A DNA stretch of 64,000 nt from assembly GCF_021390535.1 (NCBI RefSeq), contig NZ_JAJUXG010000009.1, positions 124,001 to 188,000 on the forward strand, in the 5' to 3' direction. Below, one piece after another: positions 1 to 8,261 of the stretch. The DNA is from Dyadobacter sp. CY312. Its GTDB lineage: Bacteria > Bacteroidota > Bacteroidia > Cytophagales > Spirosomataceae. Every line of letters starts with the position of its first letter. The stretch's first letter is position 1. The position numbers and the translations under genes were made by a program. The notes under the pieces were generated by a model. That model was not told where the DNA came from, made no database searches, and was given only the letters and a program-made list of their open reading frames with translations.

Positions 1-1
1 C

Positions 2-523
2 TTCCTCCGTTTCGTGATTGATTACCTTCCGGTGGGCATGGTTGGTTTACTCATCGCCGTCATCCTGCTTGCTTCTATGGGATCTGTCGCTTCGGCATAT
101 AACTCACTGGCTTCCTGTACCGTAGTGGACATTTACAAACGCATGTACCGCAAAGATGACGATTCAAGAAACTATGTGGCAGCTTCCCGATGGGCAACCT
201 TTTTCTGGGGTATTTTCTGTATCGCCGTAGCACAATATGCCTCCCGACTAGGGAGTATGATAGAAGCAGTTAATATCTTAGGATCATTATTCTACGGAGT
301 CATTCTTGGAATTTTCCTGGTCGCTTTCTATTTCAAAAAGATCGGAGGTCGGGCCGTTTTCTGGGGTAGCCTCATTGGAGAAGTATTTGTCATTGCAAGC
401 TACATTCTCGATCTGACCGCTTTCTTGTGGCTCAACCTCATCGGCTGTGTGCTGGTAATTGCTTTTGCCTGGATTATTGAGCAGATATGGCCCGAGGATA
501 AAATTGCTACTTTACCCGTGTAA
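2..523 (+). CDS. Sodium:solute symporter, C-terminal part (cut by window start)
   Basis: This is the C-terminal 173 or so residues of a sodium:solute symporter (SSS family), an inner-membrane carrier that couples solute uptake to sodium. The reading frame is open from base 2, so the gene starts outside the window; the GTG at 14 is an internal codon. Visible features are a hydrophobic segment followed by the family-typical stretch SMGSVASAYNSLASCTVVDIY, in which small and hydroxyl residues precede a DIYKR loop, then four more hydrophobic segments and a short polar tail ending in TAA at 521-523. The substrate cannot be told from this fragment. A divergent or separate unit begins after it, because the tetR promoter lies about 80 bases downstream. 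Confidence 0.8.
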   Translation, partial: FLRFVIDYLPVGMVGLLIAVILLASMGSVASAYNSLASCTVVDIYKRMYRKDDDSRNYVAASRWATFFWGIFCIAVAQYASRLGSMIEAVNILGSLFYGVILGIFLVAFYFKKIGGRAVFWGSLIGEVFVIASYILDLTAFLWLNLIGCVLVIAFAWIIEQIWPEDKIATLPV

Positions 524-550
524 CCCCGGAATATTACAAAATATTGACTT

Positions 551-610
551 AAACGAATATTAATTTTTACAAATCAAATATTCGTTTGATAATTTCAAAC
601 AAACGTTTGA
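551..610. promoter_or_regulatory. Operator-like palindromes in front of the tetR gene
   Basis: Two adjacent dyads are seen. The first is ATCAAA-N6-TTTGAT at 573-590; the second is TCAAAC-N4-GTTTGA at 595-610. The octamer CGTTTGAT occurs at 583-590 and 604-611, exactly 21 bases apart, so both lie on one helix face. A further perfect inverted repeat pairs AAACGAATATT (551-561) with AATATTCGTTT (577-587). The second dyad covers the -33 element of the tetR promoter. TetR proteins bind such dyads, so autoregulation is the natural inference. Confidence 0.6.
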
Positions 611-637
611 TTTGCCCATATTCTTAATCTACCTTTG
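606..637 (+). promoter_or_regulatory. Bacteroidota-type promoter of tetR/efflux operon
   Basis: TTTG at 606-609 is followed after 20 bases by a perfect TAnnTTTG box (TACCTTTG, 630-637). Transcription would begin near 644, which makes the ATG at 648 almost leaderless and favours the ATG at 687 as the tetR start. Confidence 0.65.
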
Positions 638-686
638 TTGACTCGTTATGCCGGCTCACACATTCGTGCCCGCATATACTATCAAT

Positions 687-1340
687 ATGGAATACAATCC
701 CAAACAATTACAGATTATAGCCGTTGCGGAAAGACTCTTTGCGGCAAAAGGTTTTTCAGCTACTTCAATCAGAGATATATCACAGGAGGCGGACATCAAT
801 GTTTCAATGGTGTCTTATTATTTTGGTTCAAAGGAAAAACTGATTGAAGCGCTCTTCGAAGTAAGATCCCGCGATTTTCGTACACGCCTAGACGTGTTGC
901 TCACCGATCTCGACCTGTCGCCTTTTCAGAGGGTAAACCTGATGATTGACGGCATCATAGACCGGATTACCGAAAAACAGTGCTTTCATAACATTGTCGT
1001 CCGCGAGCAGTTATCAACTGACGGCCGCACACCGGTCATTTCCAAATTGTTGCAGGAATTGAAGCTGGGCAATTTGAAAGCCATGGAAAATATTATTCAT
1101 GAAGGCCAGAAACTGGGTGTTTTCAGAAATGATGTAGACGTTCTTCTTTTGTCTACCACACTGTTTGGCACAATAAACCAGGCACTTAGTACGAAATCCT
1201 TTTACCGTGTCGTGTATGGTCTGGAACAATTATCCGAAGAAGAACAAGAATCGCACATGAAAGAAAAACTTAGAATTCACTTAAAAAAATTGTTTCGTGG
1301 CATGCTCACTACGGAATTAAACGATGCAGTTAGTAGTTAA
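687..1340 (+). CDS. TetR/AcrR family transcriptional regulator
   Basis: A 217-aa repressor of the TetR family. The N-terminal helix-turn-helix spans about residues 12-52 and shows the family signature (AERLFAAKGFSATSIRDIS, then VSMVSYYFGSKEKL). The C-terminal part is a helical ligand-binding domain of unknown ligand. An in-frame ATG at 648 would add 13 residues, but the promoter box at 630-637 puts the transcription start almost on it, and homology begins at MEYNPKQ, so 687 is preferred. Palindromes overlap its promoter, and the three efflux genes follow on the same strand starting 72 bases later. It is therefore probably the local repressor of that RND pump, responding to a pump substrate (inference). 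Confidence 0.88.
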   Translation: MEYNPKQLQIIAVAERLFAAKGFSATSIRDISQEADINVSMVSYYFGSKEKLIEALFEVRSRDFRTRLDVLLTDLDLSPFQRVNLMIDGIIDRITEKQCFHNIVVREQLSTDGRTPVISKLLQELKLGNLKAMENIIHEGQKLGVFRNDVDVLLLSTTLFGTINQALSTKSFYRVVYGLEQLSEEEQESHMKEKLRIHLKKLFRGMLTTELNDAVSS

Positions 1341-1411
1341 GGATCATAAACCAGCCTCCATAAGATTTAACACCATAAATAATCATTATCAAATTAACAG
1401 TCTCCTTATTC

Positions 1412-2779
1412 ATGAATTTCAAATATGAAGCTAAGAGAATTCGACTTTTAGCACTTTTTGTTTCAATTCTGTTTGTTAAACCCGCACTGGTTTTTGCCCA
1501 GACAGGCACCACGGCCACGCAAAGTGGATCCGGACAGAATACAATTAACGAGGGCACTTTGGAAGATATCATCCAATATGCTCTGAAAAATCAGCCGTTG
1601 ATTCAACAATCTATAATTGATGAGACAATTACTGAGAACACGATCAAAAGCAAGCTGGCCGACTGGTACCCGCAGATTAACTTTAATTATAATCTTCAGC
1701 ATGCTTTCATTGTACAAACGAGCATCATAGCTGGCAATCCAGTTAAGCTGGGTGTTGCCAACACATCTGCCGCACAGTTCACTTTGAACCAGGCACTTTT
1801 TAACAGAGATGTACTTCTGGCAAAAAGAAGTAAAAATGATGTACGCATCCAGGCTAGCCAGACAACATCGGCCAACAAAACGGATCTTGCAGTGAATGTA
1901 TCCAAGGCATTTTATGATGTATTGGCTACTGCACAGCAGATCGACGTTTCCACTGAGGATATTGTTCGTCTTGAAAGAAGTTTACGCGATGCGGAAAATC
2001 AATACAAATCGGGTATAGCGGATAAAATTGACTACAAACGCGCGATGATTTCGCTTAATAATACCAAAGCGGCTAAGAAGAGCAACGAAGAAATTTTGAA
2101 AGGAAAAAAGGAGTATCTGAAAGCGCTGATGGGTTACCCGGCAGATCAGGAGCTAAAAATTAGCTACGACAGTCTGCAAATGGAACGCGACATCAACCTT
2201 GATACGCTTCAAAATCCGGAAGTAACTTCACGTATTGAATACCAATTGCTAAGCACGCAGAAGAGGTTGCTGGAAGCGAATCTTCAATACAACAAATGGA
2301 GCTTCTTGCCAACGGTTTCTGTAAATGGCGCTTATAACCTCAATTATTTGAATAACAATCTGTCAGATTTGTATTCTAACAATTTCCCTAACTCATTCGC
2401 AGCACTTACTTTATCGTTGCCGTTGTATCAGGGAGGAAAACGTAAAGCGAATATCAATACCGCTGAATGGCAGGTAAAACGTGCAGATCTTGATATTAAA
2501 AATCTGCAGATGAACGTCAATTCCGAGTATGCCAATGCACTGGGTTATTACAAGGGAAGTCTTTCCAACTTATTGGCTCAAAAAGAAAATGTTGACCTGG
2601 CCAGAGAAGTTTATGATGTGATCCAGCTTCAGTACAAGTCGGGTATTAAAACTTATCTGGAAGTAATTACTTCTGAAACGGATCTCCGACTGGCCCGCAT
2701 CAATTATTATAATGCACTTTATCAGGTGCTTGCGAATAAGATTGATGTACAAAGAGCATTGGGTCAACTTAACTATTAA
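1412..2779 (+). CDS. TolC-family outer membrane efflux protein
   Basis: A 455-aa outer-membrane channel component of a tripartite efflux pump. It has a signal peptide (hydrophobic stretch at about residues 11-29 ending VFAQ) and the two outer membrane efflux protein repeats, roughly residues 45-245 and 265-450. Family-typical pieces are visible: ADWYPQINF, YDVLATAQQ, the QYKSGIADKIDY helix and its counterpart QYKSGIKTYLEV in the second half, and LPLYQGGKR. Length is normal for the family. It lies 72 bases after the TetR gene and 22 bases before the membrane fusion protein gene, so the four genes look like one operon. Confidence 0.9.
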   Translation: MNFKYEAKRIRLLALFVSILFVKPALVFAQTGTTATQSGSGQNTINEGTLEDIIQYALKNQPLIQQSIIDETITENTIKSKLADWYPQINFNYNLQHAFIVQTSIIAGNPVKLGVANTSAAQFTLNQALFNRDVLLAKRSKNDVRIQASQTTSANKTDLAVNVSKAFYDVLATAQQIDVSTEDIVRLERSLRDAENQYKSGIADKIDYKRAMISLNNTKAAKKSNEEILKGKKEYLKALMGYPADQELKISYDSLQMERDINLDTLQNPEVTSRIEYQLLSTQKRLLEANLQYNKWSFLPTVSVNGAYNLNYLNNNLSDLYSNNFPNSFAALTLSLPLYQGGKRKANINTAEWQVKRADLDIKNLQMNVNSEYANALGYYKGSLSNLLAQKENVDLAREVYDVIQLQYKSGIKTYLEVITSETDLRLARINYYNALYQVLANKIDVQRALGQLNY

Positions 2780-2801
2780 TTATTGAAACCTCATTAATAC
2801 C

Positions 2802-3941
2802 ATGTTTTTAAATAAAACGAATTACTATACCGCTGCGCTTTCAGTACTTGTACTGGCTTCATGTGGCAAAAAAGATGATCAGAAAGCTGCGATGCAGGCA
2901 CCTCCTCCTGTCAATGTTACCCTACACGAAGTAGCAGCGACGGATGCCAGGTATCATGACGAATATCCTGCAAGCATAACGGCACTTAATCAGGTTGAAC
3001 TGCGTCCTCAGGTAACCGGCTTCATTACAGGTGTTCACTTCCAGGATGGTGCACGCGTAAAAAAAGGACAATTACTGTATACAATTGATGCCCAGCTTTA
3101 TGCGGCCAACTACGAACAGGCAGTTGCCAACCTGAATGTGCAGCAGGCGAATGTTGTGAAAGCTCAGAAAGATGCGGATCGCTACCACGAACTGGATAAG
3201 AACGATGCCGTTGCCAAACAATTGGTAGATAATGCTGACGCCGCTCTTGAAGTTGCAAAAAGACAGGCAGAGGCTGCGAAAGCAAGTATTTCAGCAGTTT
3301 CTACCAACGTGCGTTACACAAAGGTATTTGCTCCTTTTAACGGAACAATTGGTATTTCACTGGTTAAAGTAGGCGCAGCGGTTACGGCCGGACAAACGAT
3401 TTTGAACACGGTTTCATCAGACGGACAGCTTGCAGTTGACTTCAACGTTGACCAGGCAGAAATTTTCCGTTTCACCAATCTTCTAAAAAACAACAAGGCA
3501 AGCGATTCCACTTTTACATTGGCATTTGGTAATGACGTTTATCCCCAACCAGGAAAAATTCAATTATTAGATCGCGCTGTCGATCCTCAGACTGGTACAA
3601 TTAAAGCACGTCTGGTTTTCCCAAATAATGAAAATCTGCTTCGTGCTGGTATGACTGCAACTGTGCGTGTGCTTAACAATGCATCTGCAAAATCAGTAAT
3701 TATCCCTTACAAAGCGGTTACAGAGCAGCTTGGAGAATTTTTCGTATATGTTGCAGGCGACAGCAGCAAGGTTACGCAGAGAAGACTTGTACTTGGCCAG
3801 CCGATCGGAACCAACATTATTGTAAAAGAAGGACTGAAAGAAGGCGAGAAAATCGCTGTGGAAGGTGTTCAAAATCTGCGTGAAGGAGCTGTAATTAACA
3901 CACAGCCGTTACCAGCCGCGGGAGCTGCACCAACCAAATAG
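2802..3941 (+). CDS. RND efflux membrane fusion protein (HlyD/AcrA type lipoprotein)
   Basis: A 379-aa periplasmic adaptor that links the RND permease to the TolC channel. It is a lipoprotein: a hydrophobic signal ends in LVLASC with the acylated Cys at residue 21. The order of domains is a lipoyl-like half (VELRPQVTGFITGVHFQDGARVKKGQLLYTID), a helical hairpin (about 100-165, Ala and Gln rich), the second lipoyl half (APFNGTIGISLVKVGAAVTAGQ), then the beta-barrel and membrane-proximal domains to about residue 365. Length and motifs are those of the AcrA/MexA group. It sits between the TolC-type gene and the RND permease gene. Confidence 0.92.
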   Translation: MFLNKTNYYTAALSVLVLASCGKKDDQKAAMQAPPPVNVTLHEVAATDARYHDEYPASITALNQVELRPQVTGFITGVHFQDGARVKKGQLLYTIDAQLYAANYEQAVANLNVQQANVVKAQKDADRYHELDKNDAVAKQLVDNADAALEVAKRQAEAAKASISAVSTNVRYTKVFAPFNGTIGISLVKVGAAVTAGQTILNTVSSDGQLAVDFNVDQAEIFRFTNLLKNNKASDSTFTLAFGNDVYPQPGKIQLLDRAVDPQTGTIKARLVFPNNENLLRAGMTATVRVLNNASAKSVIIPYKAVTEQLGEFFVYVAGDSSKVTQRRLVLGQPIGTNIIVKEGLKEGEKIAVEGVQNLREGAVINTQPLPAAGAAPTK

Positions 3942-4002
3942 TATAACGGGAATGTTGGCATAAAGCTTCTCACTCCTTCTGATTATCTAAAATACTAAAC
4001 AA

Positions 4003-7000
4003 ATGATTGCAGATATTTTTATAAAAAGGCCAATCACGGCAATCGTTTCTTCGATTGTGATCGTGCTCGTCGGCCTGATTGCCCTAACGACTCTGCCCGT
4101 AGCGCAGTATCCGGATGTTACCCCACCAACGGTAACGATCTCGGGAAACTTTACGGGAGCAGATGCCCAGACCGTGGAACAGACCACCACCACCGCCATT
4201 GAAACGCAGGTGAACGGTGCGCCTGGAATGAGCTACATGTCCAGTAACAGTACAAGTAGCGGACAAAGTAGTATCAATGTTGTTTTCGATGTGGGTACCG
4301 ATGTAAATATTGCCGCACTTGACGTGCAAAACCGTGTAAGCGTTGCTGAACCTTCACTTCCTGACGCGGTAAAACGTCTTGGACTTACTGTTCGTAAAAG
4401 ACAGCCAAGTATCATGATCGTACTGGCACTGTATTCTCCAAATGGAACACATGACGCCCAGTTCATCGGTAACTTCGCCAACATTTATGTTAAGGATGCC
4501 TTACAGCGGGTTAAAGGTGTAGGTGATATCGTTTCACGTGCGGATGATTTTGGTATGCGTATCTGGCTTAATCCGGATAAACTTGCCAGCTTGAAAATGA
4601 CGCCAAGTGACATCTCAGCAGCTCTTGCAGAGCAAAACTTACAGGTAGCAGCAGGTACCATCGGAGGAAATCCTCAGCCAAACTCGCAGAGTTTCGAGTA
4701 CAGTGTGTTGACAAACAGCCGTTTGAACACCAAAGAGCAGTTTGAAAATATCATTGTTCGCTCCTCTCCTGCTCAGGGAAGTGTAGTTTATCTGAAAGAC
4801 ATTGCACGTGTAGAACTAGGTAAGTTCGACTACGGCGCCAATGCCTTTGTAAATGGAAAACCTGCGGCATTCGTTTTGATCTATCAGGCTCCGGGTGCTA
4901 ATGCCCTAGATACTTACGACGGTGTAATGAAAGCACTTACGGAAATGAAAAAGACATTTCCAAAAGATATCGACTACGTAATTCCTAATGAAACCGCAAC
5001 GGTTGTAAGGGTTTCTATTGAAGAAGTACTGCACACATTTGCGGAAGCAATGATTCTGGTTGTGATCGTAGTGTTCCTCTTTTTGCAGAACTGGCGCGCC
5101 ACTTTAATTCCTATCCTGGCCATTCCTGTTTCGCTGATCGGTACGTTCATATTCTTTATACCCTTCGGATTTACGATTAATACGCTAACACTTTTTGCAT
5201 TCGTACTCGCCATTGGTATTGTGGTGGATGATGCTATTGTGGTCGTCGAGGCCGTGCAGCATAATATTGATCATCACAAGATGTCGGCCAGAGAAGCTAC
5301 TGTGAAGGCGATGAAAGAGATTTCTGGTCCTGTAATAGCGATCGCGCTTATTCTTGCCGCTGTATTCGTTCCGGTGAGTTTTGTACCGGGTATTGTAGGG
5401 CGTCTGTATCAACAGTTTGCCATCACGATTGCCGTTTCAGTTCTTTTGTCTGCATTTGTCGCGCTTTCCTTAACGCCGGCTCTTTGTACCATCATGCTGA
5501 AACCAAGTAAAGGAGCAGGTGAGAAAAAGAATATGCTTGAAAAGTTCTTTGACCGTTTCAATAACTGGTTTGACAGACTTTCTAATTCCTATACGAGAGG
5601 TGTATCCAAATGGATTAAAGGAACACCTTACGTTCTTGTGATGATGGTTTGCCTCATCGTCGGACTGGTATTCTTGTTCCAGAACAAACCTTCCGGATTT
5701 ATTCCGGTGGAAGATGAAGGACGTCTTTTTGTAACATACGAAATGCAGGAAGCAACTTCGACGACACGTAACATTGCGATGATCAAAGAAGTAATGAAAC
5801 GTGTATCAGCTATTCCTGAGGTTAAAGTAGCGGGTGGTTTGGCAGGATTGAACGTAATCAGTTTCTCTAACAAATCAAACGTAGGTACCTTGTTTGTAAG
5901 TCTGCACCCATGGGCAGAACGTAAAGGTGCTGAACAGCACGTTCAGGCGGTTATTAAGAGAATTCAGCAGGAAACTGCGGATCTTAAAGAAGCACGTGTA
6001 ATGGCGATCGCTCCTCCTGCTATTCCTGGTCTTGGAGCAACTTCCGGATTTACATTCCAGTTGCAGCAGACCACCAGTACAGATAATATACAGCAGTTTG
6101 AAGGTGTAACGCGTAAATTCCTTGCCGCAGTAAATGCACGTCCGGAAATTGGCATGGCCTATACCTTCTTCAATGCCCGTACGCCAAGTTATCAGATTGA
6201 TGTAGATCGTGATAAAACCAAGAAATTGGGCGTTCAGGTGAATGATGTATTCAGTTCATTGTCCACATTACTGGGTAGTAGTTATGTCAACGATTTCAAC
6301 TTGTACGGTCGTAACTTCCGTGTTATGGTTCAGGCAGACAGTAGTTTCCGTTCTAATCTTGAACAGATCAAAAAGTTCTACGTTCGTAACAGAGAAGGTA
6401 ACATGATTCCGCTGAGTGCATTGGTAACTACCAAGGTTGTAGAAAACCCGGCTTTGATCTCTCACTATAATATCTACCGTTCGGTTGAGATCAACGGTGT
6501 TCCGAAACCAGGATTCAGTAGCGGACAGGCCATTACTGCACTGAAAGAAGTGGCAGCAAGTACGCTTCCCGCAGGATACGGATATGAGTTCTCGGGTATG
6601 AGTAGCGAAGAGATTAAAGCGGGTGATAGTACCGTTGTCATTTTTGCCATCTCCATCATCTTCGTGTTCCTGTTCCTTGCAGCGCTTTACGAAAGCTGGT
6701 CCATTCCGTTCTCTGTGTTATTTGCAGTGCCCATCGGTGCATTTGGATCTATACTTACGCTGACATTCCTTCCGAATTTGTCAAACAACATATATGCGCA
6801 AATCGGGCTTATCACACTGATCGGACTTGCGGCCAAAAACGCCATTCTGATTGTCGAGTTTGCCAAAGAGCGGGTAGATGGCGGTATGCCGATTGTTGAC
6901 GCGACACTGGATGCCGTGAAACTACGTCTTCGCCCGATTATCATGACTTCCCTTGCCTTCATTCTGGGGGTACTTCCTCTGGCATTTGCCAGCGGAGCAG

Positions 7001-7161
7001 CGGCAGAATCCCGTAAAACAATCGGTTGGACGGTATTTGGAGGTATGCTTGCAGCAACTTCCCTTGCAATCTTCGTCGTACCAGTTCTTTTTGTCGCTAT
7101 TGAAAAAATAGCTAACAAAGGGAAAATGAGGAAGAATGAAAGAGAATCCCGGTTGGCATAA
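4003..7161 (+). CDS. Hydrophobe/amphiphile efflux RND permease (AcrB type)
   Basis: A 1052-aa inner-membrane proton-driven pump of the HAE-1 branch of the RND superfamily, exporting drugs, dyes or other amphiphiles. The N terminus MIADIFIKRPI is typical. The proton-relay residues are present: two adjacent Asp in TM4 (residues 409-410, in GIVVDDAIVVVE) and the TM10 Lys (residue 945, in GLAAKNAILIVEFAKE). Twelve membrane segments and two large periplasmic loops fit the length. It begins 61 bases after the fusion protein gene and ends the tetR-controlled operon. Substrate range cannot be read from sequence. Confidence 0.95.
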   Translation: MIADIFIKRPITAIVSSIVIVLVGLIALTTLPVAQYPDVTPPTVTISGNFTGADAQTVEQTTTTAIETQVNGAPGMSYMSSNSTSSGQSSINVVFDVGTDVNIAALDVQNRVSVAEPSLPDAVKRLGLTVRKRQPSIMIVLALYSPNGTHDAQFIGNFANIYVKDALQRVKGVGDIVSRADDFGMRIWLNPDKLASLKMTPSDISAALAEQNLQVAAGTIGGNPQPNSQSFEYSVLTNSRLNTKEQFENIIVRSSPAQGSVVYLKDIARVELGKFDYGANAFVNGKPAAFVLIYQAPGANALDTYDGVMKALTEMKKTFPKDIDYVIPNETATVVRVSIEEVLHTFAEAMILVVIVVFLFLQNWRATLIPILAIPVSLIGTFIFFIPFGFTINTLTLFAFVLAIGIVVDDAIVVVEAVQHNIDHHKMSAREATVKAMKEISGPVIAIALILAAVFVPVSFVPGIVGRLYQQFAITIAVSVLLSAFVALSLTPALCTIMLKPSKGAGEKKNMLEKFFDRFNNWFDRLSNSYTRGVSKWIKGTPYVLVMMVCLIVGLVFLFQNKPSGFIPVEDEGRLFVTYEMQEATSTTRNIAMIKEVMKRVSAIPEVKVAGGLAGLNVISFSNKSNVGTLFVSLHPWAERKGAEQHVQAVIKRIQQETADLKEARVMAIAPPAIPGLGATSGFTFQLQQTTSTDNIQQFEGVTRKFLAAVNARPEIGMAYTFFNARTPSYQIDVDRDKTKKLGVQVNDVFSSLSTLLGSSYVNDFNLYGRNFRVMVQADSSFRSNLEQIKKFYVRNREGNMIPLSALVTTKVVENPALISHYNIYRSVEINGVPKPGFSSGQAITALKEVAASTLPAGYGYEFSGMSSEEIKAGDSTVVIFAISIIFVFLFLAALYESWSIPFSVLFAVPIGAFGSILTLTFLPNLSNNIYAQIGLITLIGLAAKNAILIVEFAKERVDGGMPIVDATLDAVKLRLRPIIMTSLAFILGVLPLAFASGAAAESRKTIGWTVFGGMLAATSLAIFVVPVLFVAIEKIANKGKMRKNERESRLA

Positions 7162-7186
7162 CATAGCCGGAACAGTTAAATTTTTT

Positions 7187-7219
7187 ACGAAGCGCGGGAC
7201 ATTGGGTTCTGCGCTTCGT
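7187..7219 (+). terminator. Possible terminator after the RND gene
   Basis: ACGAAGCGC at 7187-7195 pairs perfectly with GCGCTTCGT at 7211-7219 across a 15-base loop. The downstream tract (TGCTTTAGAG) is only weakly T-rich, so termination may be partial. It would separate the pump operon from the bestrophin gene. Confidence 0.45.
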
Positions 7220-7292
7220 TGCTTTAGAGTACTTTGGTACGATTATTTTTCAGGAATGTTAACTTATTACAACCTAATTTTATTTTCGTCAA

Positions 7293-8195
7293 ATGTACGT
7301 AAAGGATGTGTTTTCCATCTGGCGGTTGCTTCGGGGCATCTGGCCAGGTGTTTTGGCGGTTACGGCTTATGCTGCGCTAGTCTTCTATTTATACCAGTAT
7401 CACAATTGGCATTTTCTTGTTTTCCCCATTTCCATCATCTCCATTCTCGGTACAGCTCTTTCACTCCTGCTGGGTTTCCGGACCAACTCTGCCTATGATC
7501 GCTGGTGGGAAGGACGGCAAATATGGGGCGCCATTGTGAATGACAGCCGTACACTGGTGCGCCAATGCATTTCCTTTATAGGTAACGGGGCTAGCGACAG
7601 GGAGGAGATTGTGAAAAACATGGCTCATTTACAAATAGCCTGGTGTTACGCCCTGAAAAATTCCCTGAGAAAAGAACCTGTATTATTGCAGGCCGACCTT
7701 CACTTAAATGCCGAAGAATTGGATTATGTAAAAAATCATAGCAATGCTCCGAATGCAATATTGCAGCTCATGCAAACGAGAATGACCGACGTTTATCAAC
7801 AGGGTCATATGGACCACATTCTGTTTCAAAGTCTGGATGACACCATCAAGCGACAGTGCGATTCAATGGGCAAATGTGAGCGAATTAAAAATACTGTGTT
7901 TCCTATTCAGTACAGCTTCTTCGTTCGACTTACTGTGTTCATTTTTACCATTATTCTGCCAATGGGGCTCATAGACAGCATTGGACGCATTGCCATTCCC
8001 ATCACCTTTGTGATTTCCTTTCTATTCTTTTATGTTGAAAGCATTGCGGTTGTCATGCAGAATCCATTTGAAAACGTGCCTAATGATATCCCGATGACCT
8101 CACTTTGCCGAACTATAGAGATAAACATACTTGAAACGATAGGTGCCCAAAATATCCCTGATAAAATTCTTCCTAAAAATGGTTTTGTGATGTAG
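7293..8195 (+). CDS. Bestrophin-family membrane channel protein
   Basis: A 300-aa inner-membrane protein of the bestrophin/UPF0187 family, whose studied members are pentameric ion channels (chloride in animals, cations in some bacteria). Evidence is the N-terminal membrane pair, the family hallmark GFRTNSAYDRWWEGRQIWG at about residues 67-85 with NDSRTLVRQC following, a helical middle section, another membrane pair (about 210-255), and the closing PFENVPNDIPMTSLCRTIEI segment. Length is normal. It follows the RND gene by 131 bases with a weak hairpin between, so co-transcription with the pump is possible but not shown. It is convergent with the DUF4270 gene. Confidence 0.9.
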   Translation: MYVKDVFSIWRLLRGIWPGVLAVTAYAALVFYLYQYHNWHFLVFPISIISILGTALSLLLGFRTNSAYDRWWEGRQIWGAIVNDSRTLVRQCISFIGNGASDREEIVKNMAHLQIAWCYALKNSLRKEPVLLQADLHLNAEELDYVKNHSNAPNAILQLMQTRMTDVYQQGHMDHILFQSLDDTIKRQCDSMGKCERIKNTVFPIQYSFFVRLTVFIFTIILPMGLIDSIGRIAIPITFVISFLFFYVESIAVVMQNPFENVPNDIPMTSLCRTIEINILETIGAQNIPDKILPKNGFVM

Positions 8196-8202
8196 CAAAA
8201 AA

Positions 8203-8233
8203 GCGATCCGTAAACAGATTGTCTACGGATCGC
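8203..8233. terminator. Bidirectional terminator between bestrophin and DUF4270 genes
   Basis: A perfect 10-bp stem, GCGATCCGTA (8203-8212) with TACGGATCGC (8224-8233), has an A-run on its left and a T-rich tract on its right, so it can act on both converging transcripts. Confidence 0.85.
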
Positions 8234-8261
8234 TCATATTTTAAACTGTAAGATTTTAGAT

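Noticed and set aside
635..847. Alternative frame over the start of tetR
   Set aside because: The TetR HTH reads well in the other frame and the promoter fits that gene.
6687..7118. Open frame of 143 codons antisense to the RND gene
   Set aside because: The plus-strand frame is a clear AcrB-type protein with catalytic residues in place; the reverse frame has no recognisable protein features.
7136..7498. Plus-strand frame bridging the RND and bestrophin genes
   Set aside because: It overlaps the start of the bestrophin gene in another frame and the sequence is not protein-like.
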